Counted from the stretch's first letter, positions 1-7,881 are shown. The stretch: 17,089 nt of DNA from Clostridiales bacterium (GCA_026419635.1 JANZZB010000015.1:1-17089); one strand, 5' to 3'. The notes: generated by a model not told the origin, from the letters alone. Translations and numbers: made by a program.

Positions 1-1974
1 GTAAAGAACAATCTGCGCGGTACCCGGAATCTTTGCACCTGCTGCCGGAATTTGATCGGTTACTTTGTCTCCGCTGCCGATCACACGCCATTTGAGATTT
101 TTATCTCTCAGCATTTTTTCAGCTGCTGCTTTGCTTGATCCGATCAGTGTCGGTACATTAATATCTTGCGCCGCGAGTTCCGAAGCTGAATATCTTGGCT
201 CTACGCCGAGGTAAGGCAAAACATCCGCCATAATTCGTTTTACAACCGGAGCCGCCGTGATACCGCCGGTCTTCTGATAAACCAGTACTGCAATTTCCGG
301 ATCGTCCGCCGGTGCAAACCCGATAAATGAAGCGATTCTTAAATCATTTCGCCCGGTCTGGCGTTCTTTCGCAATTTTTTCTGATGTACCGGTCTTTCCG
401 GCGACACGGTAGCCCGCTACATACGCGTTTTTACCTGTACCTTCCGTAACAACCTTCTCCAGGATATCTCTTAATTGTTTGGACGTCTCCTGCGAAACGA
501 CTTGCCGGACTTCCTGGGGTTTGAATGTTTCTTTTACATTCCCGTTTTCATCGACAACTTCACTTACAACATACGGTTTCATCATTTTACCATTATTGGC
601 GACGCCGCATACCGCGGTTATAAGCTGCATTGGAGTTAATGTAAAACCTTGGCCAAAAGCAGAAATAGCCAAATCGACAGAACCAAATCTGCTTTTCGGA
701 AAAAATACGCCGCTGGATTCACCGGGCATGTCGATTCCCGTTTTTTCCATTATGCCAAACGCGGTTGCATATTTGTAAAAATTCTCCAACCCAACCCTGC
801 CGCCGATATTTACAAAAGCAACGTTACAGGAGTTTTCGACTGCCTTTTCAAAGCTTTGCGATCCATGGCCCGATGTCTTCCAACATTTGATCGGTTTTCC
901 CCATCCCGCAATTTTAACAGAGCCTTTACAGAAGAAGGAATCACTCAAAGAAACGACGCGTTCTTCAAGCGCCATCGCTGACGTCAGAATCTTAAAAGTA
1001 GAACCGGGTTCATAGCTGTCGGAAACCGCTTTGTTTCTCCATTGATCCTGAAGAGCAAGTCTTGTCGCCGATGCACGTTCCTTTGTATCCGAAATGGCGT
1101 CAATCGTTTTTTGAACTTCTGGATCATAAATCTTAAAAGGTTGATTTGGGTCGTAATCCGGTTTGGTGGCCATCGCAAGAATGGCGCCGGTTTTAACGTC
1201 CATGACAATCCCTGCGACTTTATTCGCGACTTTATTGTCAACCAACGCTGTTTCAAGATGCTTTTCCAAAAAATGCTGAACGACTTCGTCTATCGTTAAA
1301 ACAACCCCATCGCCGTTTTTAGGCTGATTGTATTCTTCATATTCAAAAGACATTTCGCCGCCCTTTGGATTTTTAGCCGTTAAGACTCTACCAGGCGTTC
1401 CTTTAAGGGTACTGTCGTAAAGAGCCTCCATACCGTCGAGTCCGGTGCCGTCCGTGCCCACAAAACCCAGCACATTCGCCGCAAAATTTCCGAAGGGGTA
1501 ATATCTTTTCGAATCTTCCGTAAGATAAATCCCTTTAACTTTATTTTCTTTTATGTATTTCCGAATGATATCTGTTTCTGTCTTCTCCACGCCGCGTTTG
1601 ATAAACTCGTAAGAACTTTTTTTCAGCACTTTTTTCAAAACGGTATTATAATCGATTTTTAATACTTCTGAGAGTTCCTTGGCGATTTTTTCAGCTTCTG
1701 TTTTGTCTTTAATTTGAGAAGGCTCGACTGTCACCATCTCAGCCGTCGAGCTGATCGCAAGGGGTTTGAGATTTCGATCGAAAATCGTTCCGCGCTGCGG
1801 CATGATTACTTTATCCCAAGTCTGCTGAGAAACTGCTTTTTCCTGATAGAAATCATAATTTAATATCTGGATATAAAACAGCCTAGCCCCGATTATTACA
1901 AAAGAAATTACGCCGAGCAAACCCATCAGCACGGCTATTCTTGTCATCATTGAATTACTTGGTTTTTGTTCCAC
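1..1974 (-). CDS. Class B penicillin-binding protein with PASTA domain (FtsI/PBP2B/SpoVD type), C-terminus beyond window
   Basis: This is a membrane-anchored transpeptidase that cross-links septal or spore peptidoglycan. The reading frame is intact for 658 codons and leaves the window at base 1 without a stop. A GTG start at 1974 is preceded by GGAGG at 7 nt; the in-frame ATG at 1950 is less well placed. The N-terminus has a short cytoplasmic tail and one membrane helix (about residues 12-30), followed by the PBP dimerisation domain. All three transpeptidase motifs are visible: STFK at 325-328 (Ser325 catalytic), SCN at 382-384 and KTGT at 527-530. A PASTA domain starts near residue 607; a second could lie outside the window. 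It follows ftsL, as ftsI/pbpB and spoVD do in Firmicutes. The sequence alone does not settle whether it is the vegetative FtsI or sporulation-specific SpoVD; the PASTA domain fits PBP2B or SpoVD. Confidence 0.95.
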   Translation of the reverse strand, partial: MEQKPSNSMMTRIAVLMGLLGVISFVIIGARLFYIQILNYDFYQEKAVSQQTWDKVIMPQRGTIFDRNLKPLAISSTAEMVTVEPSQIKDKTEAEKIAKELSEVLKIDYNTVLKKVLKKSSYEFIKRGVEKTETDIIRKYIKENKVKGIYLTEDSKRYYPFGNFAANVLGFVGTDGTGLDGMEALYDSTLKGTPGRVLTAKNPKGGEMSFEYEEYNQPKNGDGVVLTIDEVVQHFLEKHLETALVDNKVANKVAGIVMDVKTGAILAMATKPDYDPNQPFKIYDPEVQKTIDAISDTKERASATRLALQDQWRNKAVSDSYEPGSTFKILTSAMALEERVVSLSDSFFCKGSVKIAGWGKPIKCWKTSGHGSQSFEKAVENSCNVAFVNIGGRVGLENFYKYATAFGIMEKTGIDMPGESSGVFFPKSRFGSVDLAISAFGQGFTLTPMQLITAVCGVANNGKMMKPYVVSEVVDENGNVKETFKPQEVRQVVSQETSKQLRDILEKVVTEGTGKNAYVAGYRVAGKTGTSEKIAKERQTGRNDLRIASFIGFAPADDPEIAVLVYQKTGGITAAPVVKRIMADVLPYLGVEPRYSASELAAQDINVPTLIGSSKAAAEKMLRDKNLKWRVIGSGDKVTDQIPAAGAKIPGTAQIVLY

Positions 1975-2014
1975 AGGGAGACCTCCAAACGGACGCTATG
2001 TTTATAGTAAAAAG

Positions 2015-2045
2015 AGGAGCAAGAAATCATTCATTTCCCACTCCT
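2015..2045 (-). other. Intercistronic hairpin between ftsL and the PBP gene (possible attenuator or processing site)
   Basis: As minus-strand RNA this folds into a 13-bp stem (2045-2033 with 2027-2015, three of the pairs G-U) closed by a 5-nt loop. It is followed by CTTTTTAC. It lies in the 99-bp gap between ftsL and the PBP gene, the widest gap inside the division cluster. The 5' arm contains AGGAG spaced 6 nt before an ATG, which opens a 10-codon reading frame (2002-2034, peptide MNDFLLLFLL). The stem would hide that ribosome site. It could be a partial terminator, an RNase site or a leader-peptide control element; function is inferred only. Confidence 0.4.
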
Positions 2046-2073
2046 ATCTCTCTCTTAATCTATATTTAACTTT

Positions 2074-2571
2074 TCAGTTTAAATATTCCATAACTACATT
2101 AAAACTTTTTACAAATCCAGAAAAGTAATTGGATACTCCTTCTTTTTCATTCTTGATGATTTTAATTTGATCCGGTTCTGACATTTCAATATACGAGTAT
2201 TGTGATTTATCCGCTTTAACCATATGCAATTTGTTTTTTGCATATTCCTCAATATAATTTAAGTTATACATTTTTTCTTTTTGGGCGCGAAGACCGGTTT
2301 CTTCGTTTTTCAGCGTTTCAATCTGTTTCTCTAGTTTGACTTTTTGATCGGAAAGCATGGTTACCTGCATATAGTTGAACACAATTATACCAGAAACCAG
2401 AAGTACCATGAAATAAGAGGCCGCCATCGAAAAAGAGATGACGCTTTTTCTCTTTTTCCTGGTTCGGTTCAGTGGCTTTTCCGAAATTTCTGCCGCACGC
2501 CGCACCGATCTTCTGCTATCAAATCTTGCATAATCGTAAGCTACGCTTTCCCTTGTCGCCCTCTGCACCAT
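2074..2571 (-). CDS. ftsL: Cell division protein FtsL
   Basis: A 165-residue bitopic membrane protein of the divisome, expected to form a coiled-coil complex with DivIC/FtsB and the septal PBP. A basic cytoplasmic N-terminus (RTRKKRK near residues 36-42) precedes one membrane helix at about 47-67. A heptad-like coiled coil rich in Glu, Lys and Leu follows (about 70-105), and then the short motif YIEEYAKNKLHM typical of FtsL/DivIC proteins. The start at 2571 was chosen because GAGAAGGAAAG lies just upstream and it leaves a 13-nt gap after rsmH. A longer reading to 2652 would overlap rsmH by 68 nt. FtsL proteins are poorly conserved, so the call rests on topology, size and position between rsmH and the PBP gene. 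Confidence 0.88.
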   Translation of the reverse strand: MVQRATRESVAYDYARFDSRRSVRRAAEISEKPLNRTRKKRKSVISFSMAASYFMVLLVSGIIVFNYMQVTMLSDQKVKLEKQIETLKNEETGLRAQKEKMYNLNYIEEYAKNKLHMVKADKSQYSYIEMSEPDQIKIIKNEKEGVSNYFSGFVKSFNVVMEYLN

Positions 2572-2584
2572 CTTTCCTTCTCTC

Positions 2585-3517
2585 CTATACTTTTTCCGCC
2601 ACTCGCAGTTTCGCGCTTCTGGAACGTGGATTTTGCTCCAGTTCCAGAACATTCGGCAGAATGGCTTTCCTGCTTACAAGCTTTAATTCCGGTTTAATTC
2701 CGCATACACAGACCGGAAAGTCCGGCGGGCAAATGCACCCTTTACTTTTCTGCGAAAATACCGTTTTTACAATTCTGTCTTCTAACGAGTGAAATGTAAT
2801 GACCGCGATTCTTCCCTCAGGCTTCATCAAAGAAACCGCAGACGTAACCGCGCTCTTAACTTCTTCCAGTTCTGAATTTACGGCAATTCGAATTGCCTGA
2901 AAACTCCGCTTGGCAGGATGCTGTTTTTCGCGTTTTGCTGCTGCAGGCATAGCTGATTTAATTAATTCTGAAAGTTCAGTGGTTGTATTGATTGGCGTTA
3001 CCGTTCTTTTATTCACGATCTCAGCAGCGATTCTCTTCGCATAGCGTTCTTCTCCGTATTCAAAGAGAATCCTCTTAAGTTCTTCCTCGGGCCACCCGTT
3101 TACAACGTCATATGCCGTGAGCGCCTGATTCCGATCCATTCTCATGTCGAGAGGTCCGTCGTTCATATAAGAAAAGCCTCGCCCCGGTTCGTCAAGCTGA
3201 TAAGAGGAAACCCCTAAATCAAACAAAATTCCGTCTATCTGTGTGCAGCCTGCGGCTTCCAGTGCCGCATGTAAATTCCCAAAATTGCTTTTTATAAATG
3301 TGATGTTTCTGGAATAGTCTGAAAGCTTTAATTTAGCAGCAGCCAGCGCATCCGAATCGCGATCAATGCAGTAAAGTCTGCCCTTTTTTAATCTTTTTGC
3401 AATTTCCGCCGAATGTCCGGCACCACCTGTTGTGGCATCGACATATATTCCATCCGGCCTGATATTTAGATTTTCAATGCATTCACCCAGCATGACAGGG
3501 ATATGTGAAAATTTCAT
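2585..3517 (-). CDS. rsmH: 16S rRNA (cytosine1402-N4)-methyltransferase RsmH (MraW)
   Basis: This SAM-dependent enzyme methylates N4 of C1402 in the decoding centre of 16S rRNA. It has 310 residues, normal for the family. It opens with the typical MKFSHIPVML start, followed by the SAM-binding motif DATTGGAGHS at 27-36. The family signatures HSLEDRIVK, the cysteine-rich stretch CICPPDFPVCVCG near 261-273 and a C-terminal NPRSRSAKLR are all present. The ATG at 3517 is one base past the mraZ stop, so translation is probably coupled. An upstream in-frame start at 3550 would add 11 residues inside mraZ that do not fit the family. This is the second gene of the mraZ-rsmH-ftsL-PBP division and cell wall cluster. 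Confidence 0.97.
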   Translation of the reverse strand: MKFSHIPVMLGECIENLNIRPDGIYVDATTGGAGHSAEIAKRLKKGRLYCIDRDSDALAAAKLKLSDYSRNITFIKSNFGNLHAALEAAGCTQIDGILFDLGVSSYQLDEPGRGFSYMNDGPLDMRMDRNQALTAYDVVNGWPEEELKRILFEYGEERYAKRIAAEIVNKRTVTPINTTTELSELIKSAMPAAAKREKQHPAKRSFQAIRIAVNSELEEVKSAVTSAVSLMKPEGRIAVITFHSLEDRIVKTVFSQKSKGCICPPDFPVCVCGIKPELKLVSRKAILPNVLELEQNPRSRSAKLRVAEKV

Positions 3518-3518
3518 A

Positions 3519-3932
3519 TTAAAATCCGATTTCGTCCATGGCTTCCGCAATTTTTTCGGAGGTCATGACACTGTTGTAATCGTTCCAACGTTTCGTATCC
3601 CAAATTTCTGCTCTGGACGAAACACCTATTACTGTTACTTCTCTCGATAGTATCGCGTGTTCTCGAAGGTTTTGCGGAAGCAAGATTCTTCCCTGTGCAT
3701 CAAGCTCGCACTCAACGGCACTTGAAAGGAAAAATCTTTGCAAATTTGCTTTTGAAAGAGGAAGCGCGCGGATTTTTTCCTCCAACACGTCCCAATCTTT
3801 TTTTGAGTACATAAACAGGCTGTTATCGAGTCCTTTTGTGACTATAAAATGTTCCCCAAGCTCTTCACGAAACTTTGCAGGCACAAAAAGGCGGCCCTTC
3901 GCATCAATCGTATGCTGGAACTCGCCTGTCAC
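3519..3932 (-). CDS. mraZ: Transcriptional regulator MraZ
   Basis: An AbrB-fold DNA-binding protein that controls its own division cluster. It carries two tandem MraZ repeats. The first contains GEFQHTIDAKGRLFVPAKFR near the N-terminus, and the second has ECELDAQGRILLPQNLR near residues 72-88. I place the start at the GTG at 3932 (137 residues): GGGAGG lies 9 nt upstream and the protein then starts MTGEFQH, matching the usual M-GEY-QH of Firmicute MraZ. The GTG at 3941 directly abuts the ribosome site and is unlikely. It is the first gene of the unit and is preceded by a strong promoter and by GTGG repeats likely to be its operator. Confidence 0.96.
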   Translation of the reverse strand: MTGEFQHTIDAKGRLFVPAKFREELGEHFIVTKGLDNSLFMYSKKDWDVLEEKIRALPLSKANLQRFFLSSAVECELDAQGRILLPQNLREHAILSREVTVIGVSSRAEIWDTKRWNDYNSVMTSEKIAEAMDEIGF

Positions 3933-3976
3933 GAAAACCACCCTCCCGCCATTTTATGTACTTTCGATGTTTATTT

Positions 3977-4003
3977 GTGGTATTTCAAACCACATTTCCC
4001 CAC
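3977..4003 (-). promoter_or_regulatory. Candidate MraZ operator: GTGG boxes downstream of the mraZ promoter
   Basis: On the minus strand GTGGG starts at 4003 and GTGGT at 3993, exactly 10 bp apart. The second box is also the left half of an inverted pair, GTGGT-7 nt-ACCAC (3993-3977). MraZ of other bacteria is known to bind direct TGGG/GTG repeats with about 10-bp periodicity near its own promoter. The site lies just after the expected transcription start, where binding could repress. The assignment is inferred from position and motif. Confidence 0.6.
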
Positions 4004-4013
4004 CGGTATTTTA

Positions 4014-4041
4014 ATTATAACATTCTTGGATAAAATTGCAA
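4014..4041 (-). promoter_or_regulatory. Sigma-A type promoter of the mraZ division cluster
   Basis: The -35 TTGCAA (4041-4036) is separated by 16 bp from a perfect -10 TATAAT (4019-4014). That -10 is preceded by TG one base away, giving an extended -10. AT-rich DNA just upstream (about 4047-4075) could act as an UP element. It points toward mraZ, with a leader of roughly 75 nt. Confidence 0.75.
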
Positions 4042-4172
4042 TACCAAAATTTGAATTTTTTTTAATTAAAAACGCCACTTTTTTGACATTTTATGAGTAA
4101 TCCGAAATATAAAACATATGTTCGGTATTTTGTTGTTTTGAAACAAATAAACGTTATTTTGAGTTGAACAAT

Positions 4173-4206
4173 AAAAAAACACCGGGCTTTTCTGTTATTC
4201 CCGATG
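4173..4206 (-). terminator. Second intrinsic terminator in the coaD/mraZ intergenic region
   Basis: On the minus strand CATCGGG (4206-4200) pairs with CCCGGTG (4186-4180), 7 bp with one T-G pair, around a 13-nt loop. Seven T residues follow (4179-4173). It lies about 95 bp beyond a stronger terminator. It is either a back-up terminator or the end of a short, unrecognised transcript; I see no clear promoter between the two. Confidence 0.55.
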
Positions 4207-4299
4207 CTGCAAAACTTCATTCTTATTCTTTTTAATTTTTTACTCGAATATGCGATTTGCATTTGTGTTTAATTTAAATGGCATTCTTTGATTAAACAG

Positions 4300-4338
4300 A
4301 TAAAAGATCAAGCCGCCTGTCGCGGCTTGATCTTTTAT
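4300..4338 (-). terminator. Strong intrinsic terminator of the uvrC-rsmD-coaD unit
   Basis: A perfect 17-bp inverted repeat (core AAAAGATCAAGCCGC and its complement) encloses a 5-nt loop. It starts 16 bp after the stop codon of the coiled-coil gene. The T-rich 3' arm serves as the U tract. It separates this unit from the mraZ promoter. Confidence 0.85.
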
Positions 4339-4353
4339 AAAAAACAATTATAT

Positions 4354-4830
4354 TTAATCAATTTTTGATGCTTTTATAGCAGCGCTCTTAAACTCCTGCC
4401 TTGAACTGCGAATCTCTTCCAATGCTTTTGAAACTGCTTCCTCCGTACGTTTGAGCGAATCATCGCAATAATCATTCGCCGCTTTACGAAGCTCAACCGA
4501 CCTCGTTCTCGCAGCGGTAATGATGTCATTTGCTTTCTTGCGAGCTTCCTGAACAATTTCACTTTCGCTGATCATCACGCGTGCCTGTTCCTCGGCTTGC
4601 CTTTTAATTGCTTCCGATTCCCTTTTTCCGGCCGATATAACATCGTTTCTTTTTTCAACAATATCGCGCGCCATTTTAAGGTCATTTGGCAAAACAGCTA
4701 TAATTTCATCAAGGATATCCAGCACTTTTTCCTTTTCGACTACGCACTTATCCGCCCCCAGCGGGATCATCCATGCGTCCTGAATCGTCTGATATAGAGA
4801 ATTGATGAGTTCTTCAATTCCGCCGGCCAT
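4354..4830 (-). CDS. Coiled-coil protein, SepIVA/DivIVA-like (putative division or cell envelope factor)
   Basis: A 158-residue soluble protein without a signal peptide or membrane segment. After a short N-terminal helix comes a conserved-looking block, IPLGADKCVVEKEKVLDILD (about 22-41). It is followed by LPNDLKMARDIVEKRNDVI and then an almost continuous Ala/Glu/Lys/Arg-rich coiled coil to the end. The order of a P-x-CVV-x(4)-VL-x-LLDE-like block, a P-x-(E/D)L-x(2)-A-x-D-(V/I)-x(3)-R-like block and an Ala-rich coil is reminiscent of actinobacterial SepIVA. That comparison is from memory and was not computed. Such proteins are often labelled ATPase or V-ATPase subunit H on coiled-coil similarity alone; no nucleotide-binding motif is present. 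GGGAGG lies 7 nt before the ATG. The gene overlaps coaD by 17 nt, is the last of its unit, and lies next to the mraZ cluster. Confidence 0.8.
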   Translation of the reverse strand: MAGGIEELINSLYQTIQDAWMIPLGADKCVVEKEKVLDILDEIIAVLPNDLKMARDIVEKRNDVISAGKRESEAIKRQAEEQARVMISESEIVQEARKKANDIITAARTRSVELRKAANDYCDDSLKRTEEAVSKALEEIRSSRQEFKSAAIKASKID

Positions 4831-5320
4831 TTTCCATCCTCCCAGTAAAGAGCTTCTCAGTTACATCCTTCACAATTTCCAAAGGTACAAATTCGGATAA
4901 GTCTCCGCCATATATGCCAACTGCTTTTACGACGCGGGAGCTTAAATACATGTATTTTTCGCTTGTCATCAAAAATACCGTATCCAAATCCGGATTCAGT
5001 TTTCTGTTAACCAACGCCATTTGAAATTCATATTCAAAATCAGAAACGGCGCGCAGACCTTTAATAATCGTTGCGGCATTTTTCTCCCGTGCATACTCAG
5101 CAAGAAGCCCGTCAAAATGCGTGATTTCAATATTCTTAAACTGACTCGTCGATTTATGAAGCAACGCAACTCGTTCATGCGCGGTAAAAACAGGCTTTTT
5201 CTCTTGGTTTACCATCACCGTAACAATTAGTTTGTCAAATAGTTTTGACGCACGCTCGATAATGTCCATATGCCCGCAAGTGATCGGATCAAAGCTGCCA
5301 GGGTATATTGCAACTTTCAT
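4814..5320 (-). CDS. coaD: Phosphopantetheine adenylyltransferase
   Basis: Transfers AMP from ATP to 4'-phosphopantetheine, making dephospho-CoA in coenzyme A synthesis. It has 168 residues, typical length. The nucleotidyltransferase signature is clear: PGSFDPITCGH at 7-17, containing the T-x-G-H motif (Thr14, His17). The family block KGLRAVSDFEYE lies at 87-98, and the second ATP-binding motif appears as SSRVVK at 127-132. An AGGAGG site precedes the ATG. The start overlaps the rsmD stop by 4 nt (ATGA), and the 3' end overlaps the next gene by 17 nt, so all three are probably translationally coupled. The rsmD-coaD order is common in Firmicutes. Confidence 0.97.
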   Translation of the reverse strand: MKVAIYPGSFDPITCGHMDIIERASKLFDKLIVTVMVNQEKKPVFTAHERVALLHKSTSQFKNIEITHFDGLLAEYAREKNAATIIKGLRAVSDFEYEFQMALVNRKLNPDLDTVFLMTSEKYMYLSSRVVKAVGIYGGDLSEFVPLEIVKDVTEKLFTGRMENGRRN

Positions 5321-5871
5321 TTATCCTCCTGTTTTGTAAAAAGCGTAATTTTCGTACTTCCGTATCGATACTCTTTTCCTTTTACATAAGGCATGGGTAA
5401 CTCGTCAATAACATCGTCAGATCCACTTTCGCATATTATTATACCATGGTCAGACAAGATGTCAAACTTTGTTGAAAGCTGCAAGGCTTCGTTCAGAATC
5501 GATTTTTTATAAGGCGGATCAAGGAAAATAAGGTCAAATGCTTTCCGGTGCGCATCGGACAGAAAGGCTCTGTAATCTTTTTGAATGACTTTAGCACGAT
5601 CGGACAAATGGGTATGCGTAAGATTCTCTCTGATTGCCGTGGCACATTCGTCGCGCAAATCCACAAATATAGCGCTTTTTGCTCCCCGGCTCAATGCTTC
5701 AATTCCAATTTGCCCTGTACCTGCAAACAGGTCAAGAACATTCGACCCATCAATGTCAAATTGTATAATGTTGAAAATGGACTCTTTGATCCGATCGGTC
5801 GTCGGCCTTGTTTCCAAACCCGGAAGCGTATTCAGTTTTCTTCCTTTTGCCGTTCCGCTGATTACCCGCAT
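5317..5871 (-). CDS. rsmD: 16S rRNA (guanine966-N2)-methyltransferase RsmD
   Basis: SAM-dependent methylation of G966 in 16S rRNA of the small subunit. The 184-residue protein starts MRVISGTAKGR, as usual for the family. It then has TRPTTDRIKESIFN (21-34), the SAM-binding motif VLDLFAGTGQIGIEAL (45-60) and the catalytic DPPY motif at 118-121. It begins 33 bp after uvrC and overlaps coaD by 4 nt. The Shine-Dalgarno element (AAAGGA) is about 11 nt from the ATG, a little far. Confidence 0.96.
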   Translation of the reverse strand: MRVISGTAKGRKLNTLPGLETRPTTDRIKESIFNIIQFDIDGSNVLDLFAGTGQIGIEALSRGAKSAIFVDLRDECATAIRENLTHTHLSDRAKVIQKDYRAFLSDAHRKAFDLIFLDPPYKKSILNEALQLSTKFDILSDHGIIICESGSDDVIDELPMPYVKGKEYRYGSTKITLFTKQEDK

Positions 5872-5904
5872 TTTATGACCATTCCTTTCGTAGTGCGAGG
5901 GGAG

Positions 5905-7734
5905 TTAAATTCTGTCCGTATTCTGATGAAAATAAGCGTAAACTGTTTCAGATACGTTAATGGGCAAGATCTCGTTTAATTCTGAAACTGTCGCCGATTT
6001 TATATTTTGCATTGTTTCAAACCGTTTAAACAGCTTTTCACGACGTGTTTGTCCAACACCGGGAATTTGATCAAGTTCAGATTGATAGCCCCGCTTTGCG
6101 CGCAGTGACCGGTGGTATTCAATCGCAAATCGGTGTGCTTCTTCCTGAATCCTTCCAATCAGCGAAAAGAGAACTGGCGTTGCACGAATACCGATTTCAT
6201 GTCCGTCAGACGCAATCAAAGCCCTTGTACGATGATGATCGTCCTTTACCATCCCAAAAAGCGGAAGTTCAATCGACAGTTCCTCTAAAACTGCCTTTAC
6301 AGCACCGACATGTCCACGTCCTCCGTCGATCAGCAGCAATGATGGCAACTTACAAAAACGTTCATCCCCCGCTTTGTATTCAAAAAAGCGACGGCGCAAT
6401 ACCTCTTGCATTGATCCATAATCGTCCTGTCCTCTAATTGTTTTAATCTTAAATCGTCTGTAGTCCTTTTTCAAGGGTTTCCCACCCTCAAAAACAACCA
6501 TTGAACCGACTGTATCTTCTCCTGCGGTGTTTGATATGTCGTAAGCTTCTATCCGATCGACTTTCGGAAGTTTTAATAGCTCGGCAAGAAGCTTTAGTGA
6601 TTTCGAAGCCCGTTCTTTTTCTTGATCAAAGCGCAAAAGCTCCTCTTCTGCATTTTGCAATCCAAGCAAAATAAGCGCACGTTTTTTTCCTTTTTGCGGA
6701 ACAGCTATTGTAACCTTGCGCCCGGCCAGCTGGGACATCCACTCGGATAATGCCTCCTGATCCTCGATCTCGCTTGATATTAATATTTCTGGAGGAGAAA
6801 CTTGTCTTAATGCGTAATATTGCTTCATAAAACCAGAGAGTACTTCCTGCGCGTCCTGTTCACTGGCACCAGGAAAGAATTCTAGCTCTTTTCCAAGAAG
6901 CGATCCATTGATATAATGCAAAACAACGACACACCCAGAAAGTCTGCCCTGTTTATATACAATAATATCAAGATCGGAAAACGCCCCCGACATGACCTTT
7001 TGTTTCGTATCTAAATTGCTAATCGCTTTCAGCTTGTCCCTAAAAACTGCTGCTTTTTCAAATTCTAGGTTCGCTGAGGATTCTTCCATTTTTTTGTTTA
7101 AGTCGTTGACAAGCAGATCAAGTTTCCCTTCAAGCAAGGCAATAGCCTCATTCATCAGCGTGTGGTATTCGTCCTTTGTAATGGTTCCCGCACAAACACC
7201 TATGCATTTTTTTAAATGATGATTTAAGCATGGTCTTTGTTTACCGATTTCCTGAGGAAATTTTCTCGTACAGGTCGGAAGTTTCAGTATTTCACAAACC
7301 GCATCAATCGCAAGTCGAGCCGAACGCCTACCTCCGTATGGGCCAAAATATCTCGCGCCGTCCTTTGCAGGTTTTTGCGCAATTACCATACGTGGGTAGT
7401 CTTCCTTAACCGACATCCGGATATACGGATACCCCTTGTCATCTTTCAGCAGGATGTTATAACGTGGACGATGACGTTTGATAAGCGAGCATTCCAGCAC
7501 AAGCGCCTCGAACTCTGTTTCAGTAATAATTATATCGAAATCAGAGACATGAGCCACCATATGTGCAGTTTTTGGCGTATGTGCCGTCCCCTTCTGGAAA
7601 TACTGCGTGACTCTGTTTTTAAGCGCTTTTGCCTTTCCGACGTAAATTACTTCGCCGGTGACGTCTTTCATAATATAAACGCCCGGTTTTTTCGGTAGTT
7701 CCAACGCTTTTTTTCTAAGTGCATCTATATCCAT
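5905..7734 (-). CDS. uvrC: Excinuclease ABC subunit C
   Basis: Makes the two incisions beside a DNA lesion in nucleotide excision repair, acting with UvrA and UvrB. It has 609 residues, full length. In order: a GIY-YIG nuclease domain (GVY at 18-20, YVG at 31-33); four cysteines at 155, 169, 177 and 181, spaced like the iron-sulfur ligands of E. coli UvrC; and a UVR helix pair that binds UvrB (about 210-240). An RNase H-like nuclease follows with Asp399 in AYDISN, Asp470 in LIDGG and His534, then a C-terminal helix-hairpin-helix pair starting near LDQIPGVG (554-561). AGGAG lies 6 nt before the ATG. A hairpin terminator lies upstream, so it should have its own promoter. The 120-bp AT-rich gap has no convincing -35/-10 pair. 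Confidence 0.98.
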   Translation of the reverse strand: MDIDALRKKALELPKKPGVYIMKDVTGEVIYVGKAKALKNRVTQYFQKGTAHTPKTAHMVAHVSDFDIIITETEFEALVLECSLIKRHRPRYNILLKDDKGYPYIRMSVKEDYPRMVIAQKPAKDGARYFGPYGGRRSARLAIDAVCEILKLPTCTRKFPQEIGKQRPCLNHHLKKCIGVCAGTITKDEYHTLMNEAIALLEGKLDLLVNDLNKKMEESSANLEFEKAAVFRDKLKAISNLDTKQKVMSGAFSDLDIIVYKQGRLSGCVVVLHYINGSLLGKELEFFPGASEQDAQEVLSGFMKQYYALRQVSPPEILISSEIEDQEALSEWMSQLAGRKVTIAVPQKGKKRALILLGLQNAEEELLRFDQEKERASKSLKLLAELLKLPKVDRIEAYDISNTAGEDTVGSMVVFEGGKPLKKDYRRFKIKTIRGQDDYGSMQEVLRRRFFEYKAGDERFCKLPSLLLIDGGRGHVGAVKAVLEELSIELPLFGMVKDDHHRTRALIASDGHEIGIRATPVLFSLIGRIQEEAHRFAIEYHRSLRAKRGYQSELDQIPGVGQTRREKLFKRFETMQNIKSATVSELNEILPINVSETVYAYFHQNTDRI

Positions 7735-7857
7735 AGTAAACTCCTATGCTATAATGCGAAACCAAATAGATTCTCTTTATATATTATTCCATCAAAACAT
7801 AAAAACTGTAAAAATCGTGTTTTTTTTGTTTATTTACTTTATACCTGTAAAGCGAAT

Positions 7858-7881
7858 AAAGCGCCGATTAAACGGCGCTTT
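7858..7881 (-). terminator. Hairpin terminator after the HPr-like gene
   Basis: A 9-bp perfect stem (AAAGCGCCG with its complement) and a 6-nt loop lie 28 bp after the HPr-like stop codon. On the minus strand the 3' side continues TTTATTC, a modest U tract, preceded by a run of A. On the plus strand it is followed by eight T residues, so it could stop transcription from both sides. Confidence 0.75.

Noticed and set aside
479..981. Plus-strand frames inside the PBP gene
   Set aside because: They are antisense to an intact PBP coding frame with all catalytic motifs, and have no ribosome sites or recognisable domains.
4062..4262. Minus-strand 66-codon frame between coaD and mraZ units
   Set aside because: It runs through the terminator at 4173-4206, is AT-rich and has no family resemblance.
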